In this document: positions 8,643-17,340 of the stretch, in pieces | Numbering within the stretch: the first letter of the stretch is position 1 | How the letters are laid out: the number at the start of each line of letters is the position of its first letter | Origin: Robertmurraya sp047302285 | GTDB lineage: Bacteria > Bacillota > Bacilli > Bacillales > Cytobacillaceae | DNA length: 64,000 nt | Assembly: GCF_047302285.1 (NCBI RefSeq) | Contig: NZ_CP154845.1 | Coordinates: 496,001 to 560,000, forward strand | Direction: 5' to 3' | Notes under the pieces: generated by a model | What the model was told of the DNA's origin: nothing | The model's database searches: none | The model's input: only the letters and a program-made list of their open reading frames with translations | Program-made: the position numbers and the translations under genes

Positions 8643-9581
8643 ATGCAGGAAGAAATAAGTTTAAGAGAATTAATAGAAGTAGTACTTAAAGGAAAGAAGC
8701 TAATTGCTATTATCACCATACTTTCCGTACTTGCGGCAGCGATTGTAAGTTATTTTGTTCTTGATCCAACCTATGAAACAAAAGCAACGATTTTAGTTAA
8801 TAACACACAACAAGAAGGTAATAGTAATATCGACACTTACTTAAACGAAGTCGTGTCTCCTCAAGTGTACAGCGAACGTGTACAATCACAAAAATTTCTA
8901 AAACGAGTAATTGACAATCATAATCTAAAGGACTGGACTGTGAGCGAGCTTATAAACAGTCTTACTGTTGGGACAGCAACAGAGTCGAACATGGTAACAC
9001 TTACTTTAGGTGGAAAAGATTCTGAGTTAATATACAAAACATTGGATGCCATTATAACGGAAGCAAATGTTTATATTGGAGAAGCCGTTACCGAACGTCT
9101 TACAGATCTAGCACATCAATACGAGAAACAGCTCTCTATTGAAAAAGAAAACCTTGACCAAGCGTTGGTGAAATACAACGAAGCCCGTGCGGCAGAAGGT
9201 TTGCCTACCATTGTACTATTAGATGCACTAACTTCAGGACAAAAACAGTATATTTTAAATGTAGATGATAAGTATTTAGAAGAAATCCAAAGTCTTGATA
9301 AAAATAAACAAGTAGAGTTCCAAAAGTTAAATAATCAGGTTAATACTCTAACTGAATTATACAACAAGTACAGTAAAAATTATGAAGAAGCTCGAAGTGT
9401 ATCCAGCCTTTATAATGTTGAAGACAAACTTACATTAATTGCAGCACCAGAAGTTCCTATGAATCCTGTGGGTCCGAAAAAAATGTTGAATATGGCCATA
9501 TCGATGGTTATTGGGTTAATAGCAAGTGTGGGAATTGTGTTCTTTGTGCATTATTGGAAAGAATCAGGAAAAGATTCATAG
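8643..9581 (+). CDS. Wzz-like polysaccharide co-polymerase / capsule chain-length protein (YveK/EpsA type)
   Basis: The 312-residue protein has the classic layout: a cytoplasmic N-terminus (EEISLRELIEVVLKGKK), a first membrane helix (about 18-38), a long extracellular coiled-coil region, and a second helix near the C-terminus (about 280-302) just after the Pro-Gly-containing motif APEVPMNPVGPKK. This family sets polymer length and, in Gram-positives, activates a separate tyrosine kinase. No cognate BY-kinase or PHP-type phosphatase gene follows it anywhere in the window, which is unusual for an eps/cap locus. It is the first gene of the exopolysaccharide block and is separated from epsC by a 375-bp structured leader. 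Confidence 0.87.
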   Translation: MQEEISLRELIEVVLKGKKLIAIITILSVLAAAIVSYFVLDPTYETKATILVNNTQQEGNSNIDTYLNEVVSPQVYSERVQSQKFLKRVIDNHNLKDWTVSELINSLTVGTATESNMVTLTLGGKDSELIYKTLDAIITEANVYIGEAVTERLTDLAHQYEKQLSIEKENLDQALVKYNEARAAEGLPTIVLLDALTSGQKQYILNVDDKYLEEIQSLDKNKQVEFQKLNNQVNTLTELYNKYSKNYEEARSVSSLYNVEDKLTLIAAPEVPMNPVGPKKMLNMAISMVIGLIASVGIVFFVHYWKESGKDS

Positions 9582-9739
9582 TAATTACAAAAAAATCTAG
9601 TTTTGTTATAAAAGGCAATGTGTAAGTTATCTTAAAAAGGGTGGACGTCTATATCTCGTTGGTATGTTTTTAGTGATAAGTCGTCCACTTTGCTCTCTAT
9701 GCGTAGTTTTTTTAAAAACTAGGTTCTTTAAAGGATGAA

Positions 9740-9850
9740 AATCTAGATAAGACAATGGTGATGTCTCCTTACCATTATCAATGAGGTACTCGGCTATACT
9801 GTGGGACCAACGAGCCCTTAGTATGGCATGAGGGAGGGTTAAATGCCCAT
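9740..9850 (+). ncRNA. Candidate eps-associated RNA (EAR/epsC RNA) antitermination element
   Basis: The 375 bp between the Wzz-like gene and epsC is dense with complementarity. In the core, GCTATACT (9793-9800) pairs with AGTATGGC (9820-9827), and GGG (9803-9805) with CCC (9815-9817). The enclosed loop carries CGAG (9811-9814), complementary to CTCG (9789-9792) immediately 5' of the hairpin, which makes an H-type pseudoknot. AATGG/CCATT pairs upstream, and GGCAT/ATGCC offers an alternative fold at the 3' side. An outlying stem, GTGGACG/CGTCCAC, spans 9641-9688. In B. subtilis the EAR element, a pseudoknotted processive antitermination RNA, lies inside the eps operon just before epsC. Position and fold match; I could not run a covariance model. 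Boundaries are approximate. Confidence 0.6.
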
Positions 9851-9852
9851 CT

Positions 9853-9913
9853 AAATAAATATCTAATGAAAGGACATGTGGGAATTACATGTATTATCAT
9901 TAGATATTTATTT
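9853..9913 (+). repeat. Long hairpin directly upstream of epsC
   Basis: A perfect 17-bp inverted repeat, AAATAAATATCTAATGA (9853-9869) and its complement (9897-9913), encloses a second pair of ACATGT palindromes. It is followed by GAGAGATTAC, so there is no U-tract and it is not a typical terminator. It lies between the EAR candidate and the epsC ribosome binding site, and could be an RNA-processing or stabilising stem. Confidence 0.6.
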
Positions 9914-9956
9914 GAGAGATTACTAGAATTTAAGAAGCACAAGGGAGGGCTTGAGA

Positions 9957-11783
9957 TTGTCGTATCATAAAAGAGTCGCATTCTTAGGTATACTAGACTC
10001 GGTTATCGTCTTATCAGCAATCTATATAAGTTATATCATTATTAATCCTACACTACAGTTGCAAATTTTTACCTTTAAACCGTTGTTACTAATGTCCATT
10101 ACATTATTAATTAGCCATCATTTGTATGCGAGTATATATCAGCTATACAATAAAGCGTGGGAATATGCTAGTGTGGCAGAACTATTTGCGATTGTAAAAG
10201 CTGTCACCTTATCGATTGGGACGACAACTATAATTCAATGGGCCGTGTTTGATGATATTTACGTACGGGCTTTTTTTATTACATGGCTGTTACATGTGTT
10301 ATTTATCGGTGGTTCGCGATTTTCATGGAGAATGCTTCGGGATCGTTATATAAAGCCACAAAAAAATGTTAAACGTGCACTTATAGTGGGTGCTGGTGCG
10401 GCAGGTAGCATGCTAGCTCGCCAACTTCTCCATAATCAAGATACAGGGATACATCCTGTTGCGTTTATTGATGATGCACCTTTGAAATATCGTTTGCAAA
10501 TCCATGGTTTAACGGTGCTTGGACATACAAGAAATATAGGACAAGCTGTAGATAAATATAATATTGAACAAATCATTATTGCGATCCCGTCTTTGAAAAA
10601 GGATGAGATGAAGAGAATCTTTGAAGAATGCTCGAAAACAAATGCAAAAACGGTGATTATGCCAATGGTTGAGGATGTCATGCTCGGGCGAGTTTCGGTG
10701 AATCAATTTCGTGATGTCGAAGTAGAGGATTTATTAGGACGAGAGCCAGTTGAATTAGATATTCAACGTATTTCAAAGAAAATCTCTCAAAAAACGATTC
10801 TAGTAACAGGTGCAGGTGGTTCGATCGGTTCGGAGATTTGTCGGCAAATATGTGAATTTCAACCTGCTACACTCCTTCTTCTAGGACACGGCGAGAATTC
10901 TATTTATCTAATTGATATGGAGTTACGTAATAAATATGGGAATCAATTAAATATTATTCCGATAATCGCGGATGTTCAAGATCGTGATCGGATCTTTGAT
11001 GTGGTGAGAAAGTATCAGCCTGATGTTATTTATCACGCTGCCGCTCATAAACATGTACCATTAATGGAGTATAACCCGAAGGAAGCAGTAAAGAACAATG
11101 TGATCGGTACGAAGAATGTGGCTGAGGCAGCAAACACGTTTGGAGTTGGAACATTTGTCTTGGTATCATCCGACAAAGCAGTGAACCCAACAAATGTAAT
11201 GGGTTCAACGAAACGAATTGCGGAAATGGTGATTCAAGATTTGGCAAAAGATAGTCAGACGAAGTTTGTAGCGGTGCGATTTGGCAATGTGCTTGGTAGT
11301 CGTGGTAGCGTCATTCCGTTATTCAAAAAGCAGATTCAAGCAGGGGGACCTGTGACGGTTACACATCCCGATATGACACGTTATTTTATGACTATACCAG
11401 AAGCGTCTAGATTAGTCATCCAGGCGGGTGCGCTTGCCCGAGGTGGAGAGATATTTGTGTTAGATATGGGAGAACCAGTTAAAATAGTCGATTTAGCGAA
11501 GAACTTAATCCGCTTATCCGGTTACGCAATTGAAGACATTGGTATTGAGTTTTCTGGGATACGGCCTGGAGAAAAAATGTTTGAGGAATTACTTAATGAA
11601 AATGAAGTTCATAAGGAGCCTGTCTTCCCAAAAATCTTTATTGGAAAATCGACATTACAGCCTCGTGAAGAAATTAACTACTTATTAGAGAAGTATATTG
11701 AAATGAGCGAGGAAGATTTACAGTCTTTTGTATTAGGATTAGCAAATAATGGAATAATGTTAAAGCGAAAGGTAGTAAATTAA
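9957..11783 (+). CDS. epsC: EpsC/CapD-type UDP-sugar 4,6-dehydratase (membrane-anchored)
   Basis: The 608-residue protein has about four N-terminal membrane helices (residues 10-125), a first Rossmann domain (ALIVGAGAAGSMLARQLL, about 140-270) and a second SDR dehydratase domain opening with ILVTGAGGSIGSEICRQI near residue 280. The catalytic-site region is VSSDKAVNPTNVMGSTKR, with Met and Lys in place of the YxxxK tyrosine, as in the PglF/WbpM/CapD long SDRs. It should convert UDP-GlcNAc to the 4-keto-6-deoxy sugar, the first step to UDP-N,N'-diacetylbacillosamine, with EpsN and EpsM following. The start is TTG 9957, 8 bases after AGGGAGG; TTG 9951 is too close to it. Its 5' leader is described separately. 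Confidence 0.92.
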   Translation: MSYHKRVAFLGILDSVIVLSAIYISYIIINPTLQLQIFTFKPLLLMSITLLISHHLYASIYQLYNKAWEYASVAELFAIVKAVTLSIGTTTIIQWAVFDDIYVRAFFITWLLHVLFIGGSRFSWRMLRDRYIKPQKNVKRALIVGAGAAGSMLARQLLHNQDTGIHPVAFIDDAPLKYRLQIHGLTVLGHTRNIGQAVDKYNIEQIIIAIPSLKKDEMKRIFEECSKTNAKTVIMPMVEDVMLGRVSVNQFRDVEVEDLLGREPVELDIQRISKKISQKTILVTGAGGSIGSEICRQICEFQPATLLLLGHGENSIYLIDMELRNKYGNQLNIIPIIADVQDRDRIFDVVRKYQPDVIYHAAAHKHVPLMEYNPKEAVKNNVIGTKNVAEAANTFGVGTFVLVSSDKAVNPTNVMGSTKRIAEMVIQDLAKDSQTKFVAVRFGNVLGSRGSVIPLFKKQIQAGGPVTVTHPDMTRYFMTIPEASRLVIQAGALARGGEIFVLDMGEPVKIVDLAKNLIRLSGYAIEDIGIEFSGIRPGEKMFEELLNENEVHKEPVFPKIFIGKSTLQPREEINYLLEKYIEMSEEDLQSFVLGLANNGIMLKRKVVN

Positions 11784-11789
11784 CTTGAG

Positions 11790-12522
11790 TTGAAAGGAAG
11801 TGGCTTTATGGACTCGGCACAAGATTCTACCGCAACAAAAGCGTTGCCGATAGGAATGTTACCAATTAAACTGCCGATATAGTATATTTTTGAAGAAGCA
11901 GTAGTTTGAGGTAGCGAAGATATTATTATTATTATTATTATCGTGACGGTCAAAGAGTAGGAGTAATTTAAGTACACTTTGATCTTGCTTTTGAAATGCA
12001 GCGAAACTAAAAAACAGTAACTTGATAAGGTACAGAACTCTCTCAACTTAATCGATATTCACTACATTCTTCAAAGGAGCCAAAAGGATAAGGACATGTG
12101 GTTTTGTATGCACGCAATTTTATTGGAGATGAACTATTCGCAGTTCTATTATGGGAGGATATCGTTCAAAGTGAAATTCCTTGTCTTAAACGACTAATTA
12201 TTCAATATAAAGAAACTTATTTATCGGTAAGTGGAGTTCAGACAGTACCCGGTCTAGCGATTATGTTAGATATATATTAACACCTGAGTTCTTTAGGTTC
12301 CTGGAGCAGTAAGAAACTGGGAGGTACAATAAATACCATTCAAAAATTGAACCAAATTCAACCTGTATTTGCATATGATTTTGAGGGTAAGTGATATGAT
12401 GTGGGGAGAAGCAAAGGTGTGTGAAGACGACGTAGGAATATGCTTTGAAGGATGGAACATTGCGAGATGACATATTGGGCTATTTGGAAAGATTGGTAAA
12501 ATTAGAAGAGATTAAAGCATAA
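11790..12522 (+). pseudogene. galU: Decayed full-length galU (UTP-glucose-1-phosphate uridylyltransferase)
   Basis: This 1-kb gap holds a complete but dead galU, recognisable by comparison with the intact copy at 36775-37668. In order I can read GLGTRF and the ATKAxPxxMLP block near 11810-11860, the YIxEEA/EDIIII stretch to 11941, then KEPKG-GHxVLYARNFIGDELFAVLL-xDIVQ near 12073-12160, CLKRLI, GVQTVP, YILTPE-F, a garbled TGGEIQxTD region, FAYDFEG near 12370, and a C-terminal LRDDILGYLERLV ending at TAA 12520-12522. The frame is broken many times by stops and small indels. It lies between epsC and the aminotransferase gene, so this locus once carried its own UDP-glucose supply. Confidence 0.88.
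11920..11941 (+). repeat. Triplet microsatellite (ATT)n inside the galU pseudogene
   Basis: Seven tandem ATT-type units occupy the place of the EDIII codons of galU. The intact copy at 36775 has three ATT codons at the homologous spot followed by GTT, so the tract has expanded in the dead gene. Confidence 0.8.
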
Positions 12523-12869
12523 AAAGCAGTCAGCCCCTTTGCGCATTTTGAACCCATTCAATTATGACGCTAGGGGATATTTTATGCTGTTAAAGTTAAT
12601 AATATAAAGTAAACTATTGTAACAATATTACTTACAGAATTAGATATTAGTGCTTTGAATGAAGATAATTGGTAATTGAAGTGGAAAAAAATAAGAAACT
12701 TAATTTCTAGTGGATAGATAAATATTTAATAGCTTGTTTGTATTGAAATGTGTCTTAGATTGATGTGATGAAGCTTAGCAGATTAGTAGTTGATTGGAGG
12801 AGTATTATAGATTCCAACAAAGTCCTAATTTGCTAAAAATCTCTAATTAAGGGAAGGAAGTCAGAAAGA
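12523..12869. other. Intergenic stretch, no gene seen
   Basis: The 347 bp between the galU relic and the aminotransferase gene has no ORF with a credible ribosome binding site and no strong hairpin. A GGAAGGAAG site sits 10-18 bases before the GTG at 12870. It may carry further eroded sequence, but I could not align it to anything in the window. Confidence 0.5.
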
Positions 12870-13988
12870 GTGAAAAAAAGAATATTCCTCTCTTCACCTC
12901 ATATGAGTGATGAAGGCTATGAAATGAAATATATAAAGGATGCGTTTGATACAAACTGGATTGCGCCCCTTGGTGAAAACGTAAATGGGTTCGAAAGGGA
13001 ATTGTCAGAAATGGTTGGATTGAAAGCTGCTGCGGCACTATCTTCAGGAACAGCCGCTATTCATTTAGCTCTTAAAGCAGCAGGAGTTGGAGAACGGGAT
13101 ATTGTTTTTTGTCCTACACTTACTTTCTCAGCTACTGCAAATCCAATCATCTATCAAAATGCCATTCCCGTATTTATCGATAGTGATTTTGAAACTTGGA
13201 ATATGAGCCCAAAAGCATTAGAAGAAGCGTTTGAAAAGTATCCAGAAGTAAAGGCAGTATTGGTTGTTCATCTATATGGTTTGTCAGCAGATATGGATAA
13301 AATTATGGAGATTTGTAAGAATCATAACGTAGCCGTTATTGAAGATGCTGCTGAGTCTCTGGGTACTTACTATAACGGTAAGCATACTGGAACTTTTGGT
13401 GATTATGGCATCTTCTCTTTTAATGGAAACAAGATTATCACAACTTCCGGGGGCGGAATGCTTGTTTCTAATAATGAAGAAAGAATTGCTAAGGCAAAAT
13501 TTTGGGCCACTCAATCACGAGATCAAGTAAGGCATTATCAACATAGCGAATTAGGCTATAATTACCGTATGAGTAATGTTGTTGCAGGAATTGGTAGAGG
13601 ACAACTTAAGGTGTTGGATAAGAGAGTTGAGAAGAAGAGATATATTTTTGAGTTCTATAAAAGAGAGCTCGGTGGACTCGAGGGTGTTGAGTTCATGCCA
13701 AGAAATGAGTGGAATGAACCAAACTTCTGGTTAAGCTCAATGACTTTGAAAGGCAAGATAAGGCCAATCGATATTATGGAGGCTCTTGAAAAAGAGAATA
13801 TTGAATCTAGGCCAGTGTGGAAGCCAATGCATTTGCAGCCATTCTTTGAGAAATATAATTTTGTTGGAACGGATGTATCGGAGAAATTGTTTGAAAATGG
13901 TGTATGTTTACCTTCTGATACGAAGATGACAGATGAAGACTTAGAAAGAGTTGTAAAGAATATTAAAGGATTGTGGATAGAAAAATGA
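12870..13988 (+). CDS. epsN: DegT/DnrJ/EryC1-type PLP aminotransferase (EpsN/PglE-like)
   Basis: The 372-residue protein is a sugar aminotransferase that adds an amino group from glutamate to the 4-keto sugar made by EpsC. Diagnostic features are SSGTAAIHLAL (phosphate-binding loop, residues 56-66), IEDAAESLGTYYNGKHTGTFGDYG and the PLP lysine in FSFNGNKIITTSGGGM (about 185-200), and LGYNYRMSNVVAGIGRGQL. The N-terminal LSSPHMSDEGYEMKYIKDAFDTNWIAPLG is typical of the PglE/EpsN subgroup. It starts with GTG and is coupled through an ATGA overlap to the next gene. Likely product: UDP-4-amino-4,6-dideoxy-GlcNAc. Confidence 0.93.
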   Translation: MKKRIFLSSPHMSDEGYEMKYIKDAFDTNWIAPLGENVNGFERELSEMVGLKAAAALSSGTAAIHLALKAAGVGERDIVFCPTLTFSATANPIIYQNAIPVFIDSDFETWNMSPKALEEAFEKYPEVKAVLVVHLYGLSADMDKIMEICKNHNVAVIEDAAESLGTYYNGKHTGTFGDYGIFSFNGNKIITTSGGGMLVSNNEERIAKAKFWATQSRDQVRHYQHSELGYNYRMSNVVAGIGRGQLKVLDKRVEKKRYIFEFYKRELGGLEGVEFMPRNEWNEPNFWLSSMTLKGKIRPIDIMEALEKENIESRPVWKPMHLQPFFEKYNFVGTDVSEKLFENGVCLPSDTKMTDEDLERVVKNIKGLWIEK

Positions 13989-14629
13989 AAAATTCCAAAG
14001 GTGGTATTTATAGAAGGTTTATAAAAAGACCTATGGATTTCATACTTTCTTTATTCGCTATCATTGTTCTTAGTCCGGTATTCCTAATAGTTGCTTCACT
14101 TGTGAGAACAAAGTTGGGCAGCCCAGTACTATTCAAGCAGGAACGACCAGGGTTGCATGATGAGATTTTTATGATGTATAAGTTTAGGACTATGACGGAT
14201 GAAAGAGATGATAAAGGGGAGTTGCTGCCTGATAGTGTTAGGCTGACAAAGTTTGGTAGGCTACTACGCTCTACATCTCTTGATGAACTACCTGAACTTT
14301 TTAATATTTTGAATGGCGATATGTCCATTGTTGGACCTAGGCCACTATTAGTGCAGTATTTATCTTTGTATAACGATCATCAAAAACGACGCCATGAAGT
14401 AAGACCAGGACTATCTGGTTTGGCACAGGTTAATGGCAGAAATGCGATTAGTTGGGAAGATAAATTTAATCTTGATGTTGAGTATGTGGACAATGTTAGT
14501 TTTATTGAGGATTGGAAGATAATTTTTTCAACCATAAGAAAGGTTTTCGTCAGAGAGGGTATTAATTCAGAAACTGCTGCTACTATTGAGCCTTTTAAGG
14601 GAACCAAAAAGGAAAGAATGGAAATATGA
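13985..14629 (+). CDS. epsL: Initiating undecaprenyl-phosphate sugar transferase (EpsL/PglC-like)
   Basis: This 214-residue monotopic enzyme moves a sugar-1-phosphate from its UDP donor to undecaprenyl phosphate, starting each repeat unit. It shows one N-terminal re-entrant membrane segment (about residues 10-35), FKQERPG, YKFRTMTDE, the family block SLDELPELFNILNGDMSIVGPRPLL and RPGLSGLAQVNGRN. It is of small PglC size, without the extra PglB/WbaP membrane domain. The start chosen is ATG 13985, which overlaps the epsN stop as ATGA; GTG 13973 is an alternative. The donor is probably UDP-diacetylbacillosamine from EpsC/N/M. Confidence 0.92.
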   Translation: MKNSKGGIYRRFIKRPMDFILSLFAIIVLSPVFLIVASLVRTKLGSPVLFKQERPGLHDEIFMMYKFRTMTDERDDKGELLPDSVRLTKFGRLLRSTSLDELPELFNILNGDMSIVGPRPLLVQYLSLYNDHQKRRHEVRPGLSGLAQVNGRNAISWEDKFNLDVEYVDNVSFIEDWKIIFSTIRKVFVREGINSETAATIEPFKGTKKERMEI

Positions 14630-15249
14630 AAAACAAACTTTTAATAATTGGGGCTAGCGGACACGGAAAAGTTGTGGCGGACATTGCATTGAAGATGAAT
14701 AAATGGCAGATCATTGCTTTTTTAGATGATGACGAAAGTATTAAAACATCAATGGGTTTAGAGGTCATTGGCACTTCAGATGATGTTTTTACACATTTAG
14801 ATGAGTACGAAATATTTGTTGGTATTGGTAATAGTACTACGAGACAAATGATTCATGAAATGCTTGAAACATCTGGGGCTACTATTCCGGTGTTAATTCA
14901 CCCGAATGCAGTTATAGGGTCACATGTAGATATTGGAAATGGGACAGCTGTTATGGCGGGAGCAATTATTAACTGCTATACCAAAATAGGTAAGGGCTGC
15001 ATAGTTAATACAGGTTCTACAATTGACCATGATAATAATATTGAAGATTTTGTTCATATCTCACCAGGAGCCCATTTAGCTGGCACAGTTAAAGTTGGAA
15101 AGGGATCTTGGTTAGGGATCGGCAGTGTAGTTAGTAATAATATAAATATCACTAACGGCTGCAAAGTAGGTGCTGGTTCGGTTGTGGTAAAGGACATAAA
15201 CGAACCGGGAGTTTATGTTGGAACACCAGCAAAAAAGTTAGGCTACTAA
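14626..15249 (+). CDS. epsM: Sugar O/N-acetyltransferase with left-handed beta-helix (EpsM/PglD-like)
   Basis: The 207-residue protein belongs to the NeuD/PglD family. It has an N-terminal Rossmann-like UDP-sugar-binding part (LLIIGASGHGKVVADIAL) and C-terminal hexapeptide repeats (from about residue 88; VIGSHVDIGNGTAVMAGAIIN and onward to VGTPAKKLGY). The catalytic-type His is in IDHDNNIEDFVHISPGAHL. It should N-acetylate the 4-amino sugar using acetyl-CoA, completing UDP-diacetylbacillosamine. It overlaps epsL by 4 bases (ATGA). Confidence 0.92.
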   Translation: MKNKLLIIGASGHGKVVADIALKMNKWQIIAFLDDDESIKTSMGLEVIGTSDDVFTHLDEYEIFVGIGNSTTRQMIHEMLETSGATIPVLIHPNAVIGSHVDIGNGTAVMAGAIINCYTKIGKGCIVNTGSTIDHDNNIEDFVHISPGAHLAGTVKVGKGSWLGIGSVVSNNINITNGCKVGAGSVVVKDINEPGVYVGTPAKKLGY

Positions 15250-15269
15250 AAGCATAAGGGAGAAATCAA

Positions 15270-16436
15270 ATGGAATTATTATATAAAATTTTATTTTATA
15301 TAAGTGGATTTATTATAGTATGGGCAATGGTAGGTTATCCGTTATCGTTGAAGTTTATTGGGAAATTATTAAAGAATCGAAGGCTTGATAAAGATTATAA
15401 GCATCAACCTACAGCAACTGTAATGGTAGTTGCCCACAACGAAGAAAAAGTAATACTAGAAAAGTTAAATAACATTATAGAGTTAGATTATCCGCGAGAT
15501 AAAATTGAATTCTTAATTGCATCAGATAATAGTACTGATAAAACAAATGATATCGTAAAGCAATTCATGATAGAACATCAAAACATGAATATACGACTTT
15601 ATGAAGTTAAAGCACGAAAAGGAAAAACAAATGCTCAGAATGAAGCACAAAAAACGGTAACAACTGAGTATTTAGTAATGACTGATGCTAATTCAATAAT
15701 GGATAAAAACTCTGTTAAAGAACTTATGGCCTCTTTTACTGCAGACGATATTGCTTATGTATCAGGAAGATTATCTATTATAAATCATGGTTCTAGTGAT
15801 GTGAGTAATGCTGAAGCAAGTTATTGGGACAGTGATCTAGCTACACGTGAGATTGAAGGTAGAATACAGTCAATAACTGCCGGTAATGGAGCATTATATG
15901 CTTGTAGGACGAGGGATTACTATGACTTTGATCCAATTCAATGTCATGATAGTGCAATGCCTCCGTTATATGCACTCCAAGGTAAAAGGGCAATTGCAAA
16001 CCATGATGCTATCGCCTATGAGAAAGCTGGAGAAGTTATAGAAGATGAAATCGGGCGTAAAGTAAGGATGAATCGTATTATTCTTAAACATATATTACCT
16101 GATTTGAGAATACTAAACATATTTAAGTATAAATGGTTTTCATATTTTTATTTTGGACATAGAACATGTAGATATTTATTATGGATTTCTCACCTATTAG
16201 TTTTTATAACTAATGCCTTACTAATACCTGAGTCATGGATTTATATATTTATGTTTGCGGGGCAAGTGCTATTTTACCTTTTAGCAATAGTGAGAGTAAT
16301 CACGAAATCGAATAATAAATATATGACTCTAGTTTATTACTATTGTGTAACAATACTTGCACAATGGGTTGGAGTCTATAATATATTGACTGGAAAGGCA
16401 AAACCGTTTTGGGAGAAGGCTGAGAGTACAAGATGA
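15270..16436 (+). CDS. Membrane-embedded family 2 glycosyltransferase
   Basis: The 388-residue protein has one N-terminal membrane helix (about 5-27), a GT-A catalytic domain (TATVMVVAHNEE at about 50, the nucleotide-binding Asp in LIASDNSTDKT, and the metal motif MTDANS) and three C-terminal hydrophobic helices (about 300-380). This layout is typical of processive or lipid-linked-substrate GT2 enzymes. SD AGGGAGA precedes the ATG. It probably adds a sugar to the growing lipid-linked repeat; donor and acceptor are unknown. Confidence 0.85.
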   Translation: MELLYKILFYISGFIIVWAMVGYPLSLKFIGKLLKNRRLDKDYKHQPTATVMVVAHNEEKVILEKLNNIIELDYPRDKIEFLIASDNSTDKTNDIVKQFMIEHQNMNIRLYEVKARKGKTNAQNEAQKTVTTEYLVMTDANSIMDKNSVKELMASFTADDIAYVSGRLSIINHGSSDVSNAEASYWDSDLATREIEGRIQSITAGNGALYACRTRDYYDFDPIQCHDSAMPPLYALQGKRAIANHDAIAYEKAGEVIEDEIGRKVRMNRIILKHILPDLRILNIFKYKWFSYFYFGHRTCRYLLWISHLLVFITNALLIPESWIYIFMFAGQVLFYLLAIVRVITKSNNKYMTLVYYYCVTILAQWVGVYNILTGKAKPFWEKAESTR

Positions 16437-16534
16437 AGTGTTTAGAAAACTTACTATATTTATAACTATCTTTAAATAATTCTATTATGGCTAAAATTTT
16501 TCAGTATATTTTTTAATATAGAGGGGCGACTTAA

Positions 16535-17317
16535 ATGAATCTTCAAGTTCTGGTATCAACTATGCATCAAACTGATCATAGCCTTTTAGAAAAAATGAAT
16601 ATTAAATCAGAAGCAATCATTGTTAATCAGTGTAATACAAATAATTTTGAAGAATTTAAGTACAAGGGGAATAATATAAGAATTATTTCATTAGCAGAGA
16701 GAGGCGTCGGTTTAAGCAGAAATACCGCACTTATGCGATCAACAGCAGACATTTGTCTATTTGCTGATGATGATGTGACTTATGTAGATAACTATAAAAA
16801 TTTGGTCATTGATGCGTTCCAGCAACAGCCCGATGCTGATATGATTGTTTTCAATGTGCCAAGTAGCAATCCTGAAAGAAAATCTAAAAAAATTGCACAA
16901 CATAGGCGTGTTAGATGGTTCAATTCACTTAAATATGGTACGTATAGAATGGCAATAAAAACTGAATCATTTAAAGAAAAAAATATCTATTTTTCATTAT
17001 TATTTGGAGGCGGAGCTAAATACAGTTCAGGAGAGGACAGCCTATTCATATTTGAAGCTATTAATAAGGGGTTAAAAGTATATGCAAACCCTTCTTTAAT
17101 TGGTAAAGTAAGTCAGAAAGAATCTACATGGTTTAGGGGATATACTGATAAGTATTTTTTTGATAAAGGTGCTTTATATGGTTGTCTATCAAAGAAATGG
17201 TCAAATCTATTAGCTTTACAATTCGTAATTCGCCATAGAAAAATGTTTGATAAAGAAAAGAATTGGTTGAATGCTTATAAGTTGATGGCCGATGGTATTA
17301 AAGCTATTAATAAATAG
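16535..17317 (+). CDS. Family 2 glycosyltransferase
   Basis: The 260-residue soluble GT-A protein shows RGVGLSRNTALMRSTADICLFADDDVTYVDNY, with the metal-binding acidic motif at about residue 77 and the SRNTA helix that positions the donor. It is a single-domain enzyme with no membrane helices. A GAGGGG site lies 8 bases before the ATG. It lies in the exopolysaccharide block, so it likely adds one sugar of the repeat. Linkage and donor cannot be told from sequence. Confidence 0.85.
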   Translation: MNLQVLVSTMHQTDHSLLEKMNIKSEAIIVNQCNTNNFEEFKYKGNNIRIISLAERGVGLSRNTALMRSTADICLFADDDVTYVDNYKNLVIDAFQQQPDADMIVFNVPSSNPERKSKKIAQHRRVRWFNSLKYGTYRMAIKTESFKEKNIYFSLLFGGGAKYSSGEDSLFIFEAINKGLKVYANPSLIGKVSQKESTWFRGYTDKYFFDKGALYGCLSKKWSNLLALQFVIRHRKMFDKEKNWLNAYKLMADGIKAINK

Positions 17318-17340
17318 TTATCCATTTTGATAAGAAGTAG

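Noticed and set aside
12098..12280. A 60-codon ORF that looks like a short GalU-like gene
   Set aside because: It is one readable frame of the galU pseudogene; flanking frames continue the same protein with stops and shifts.
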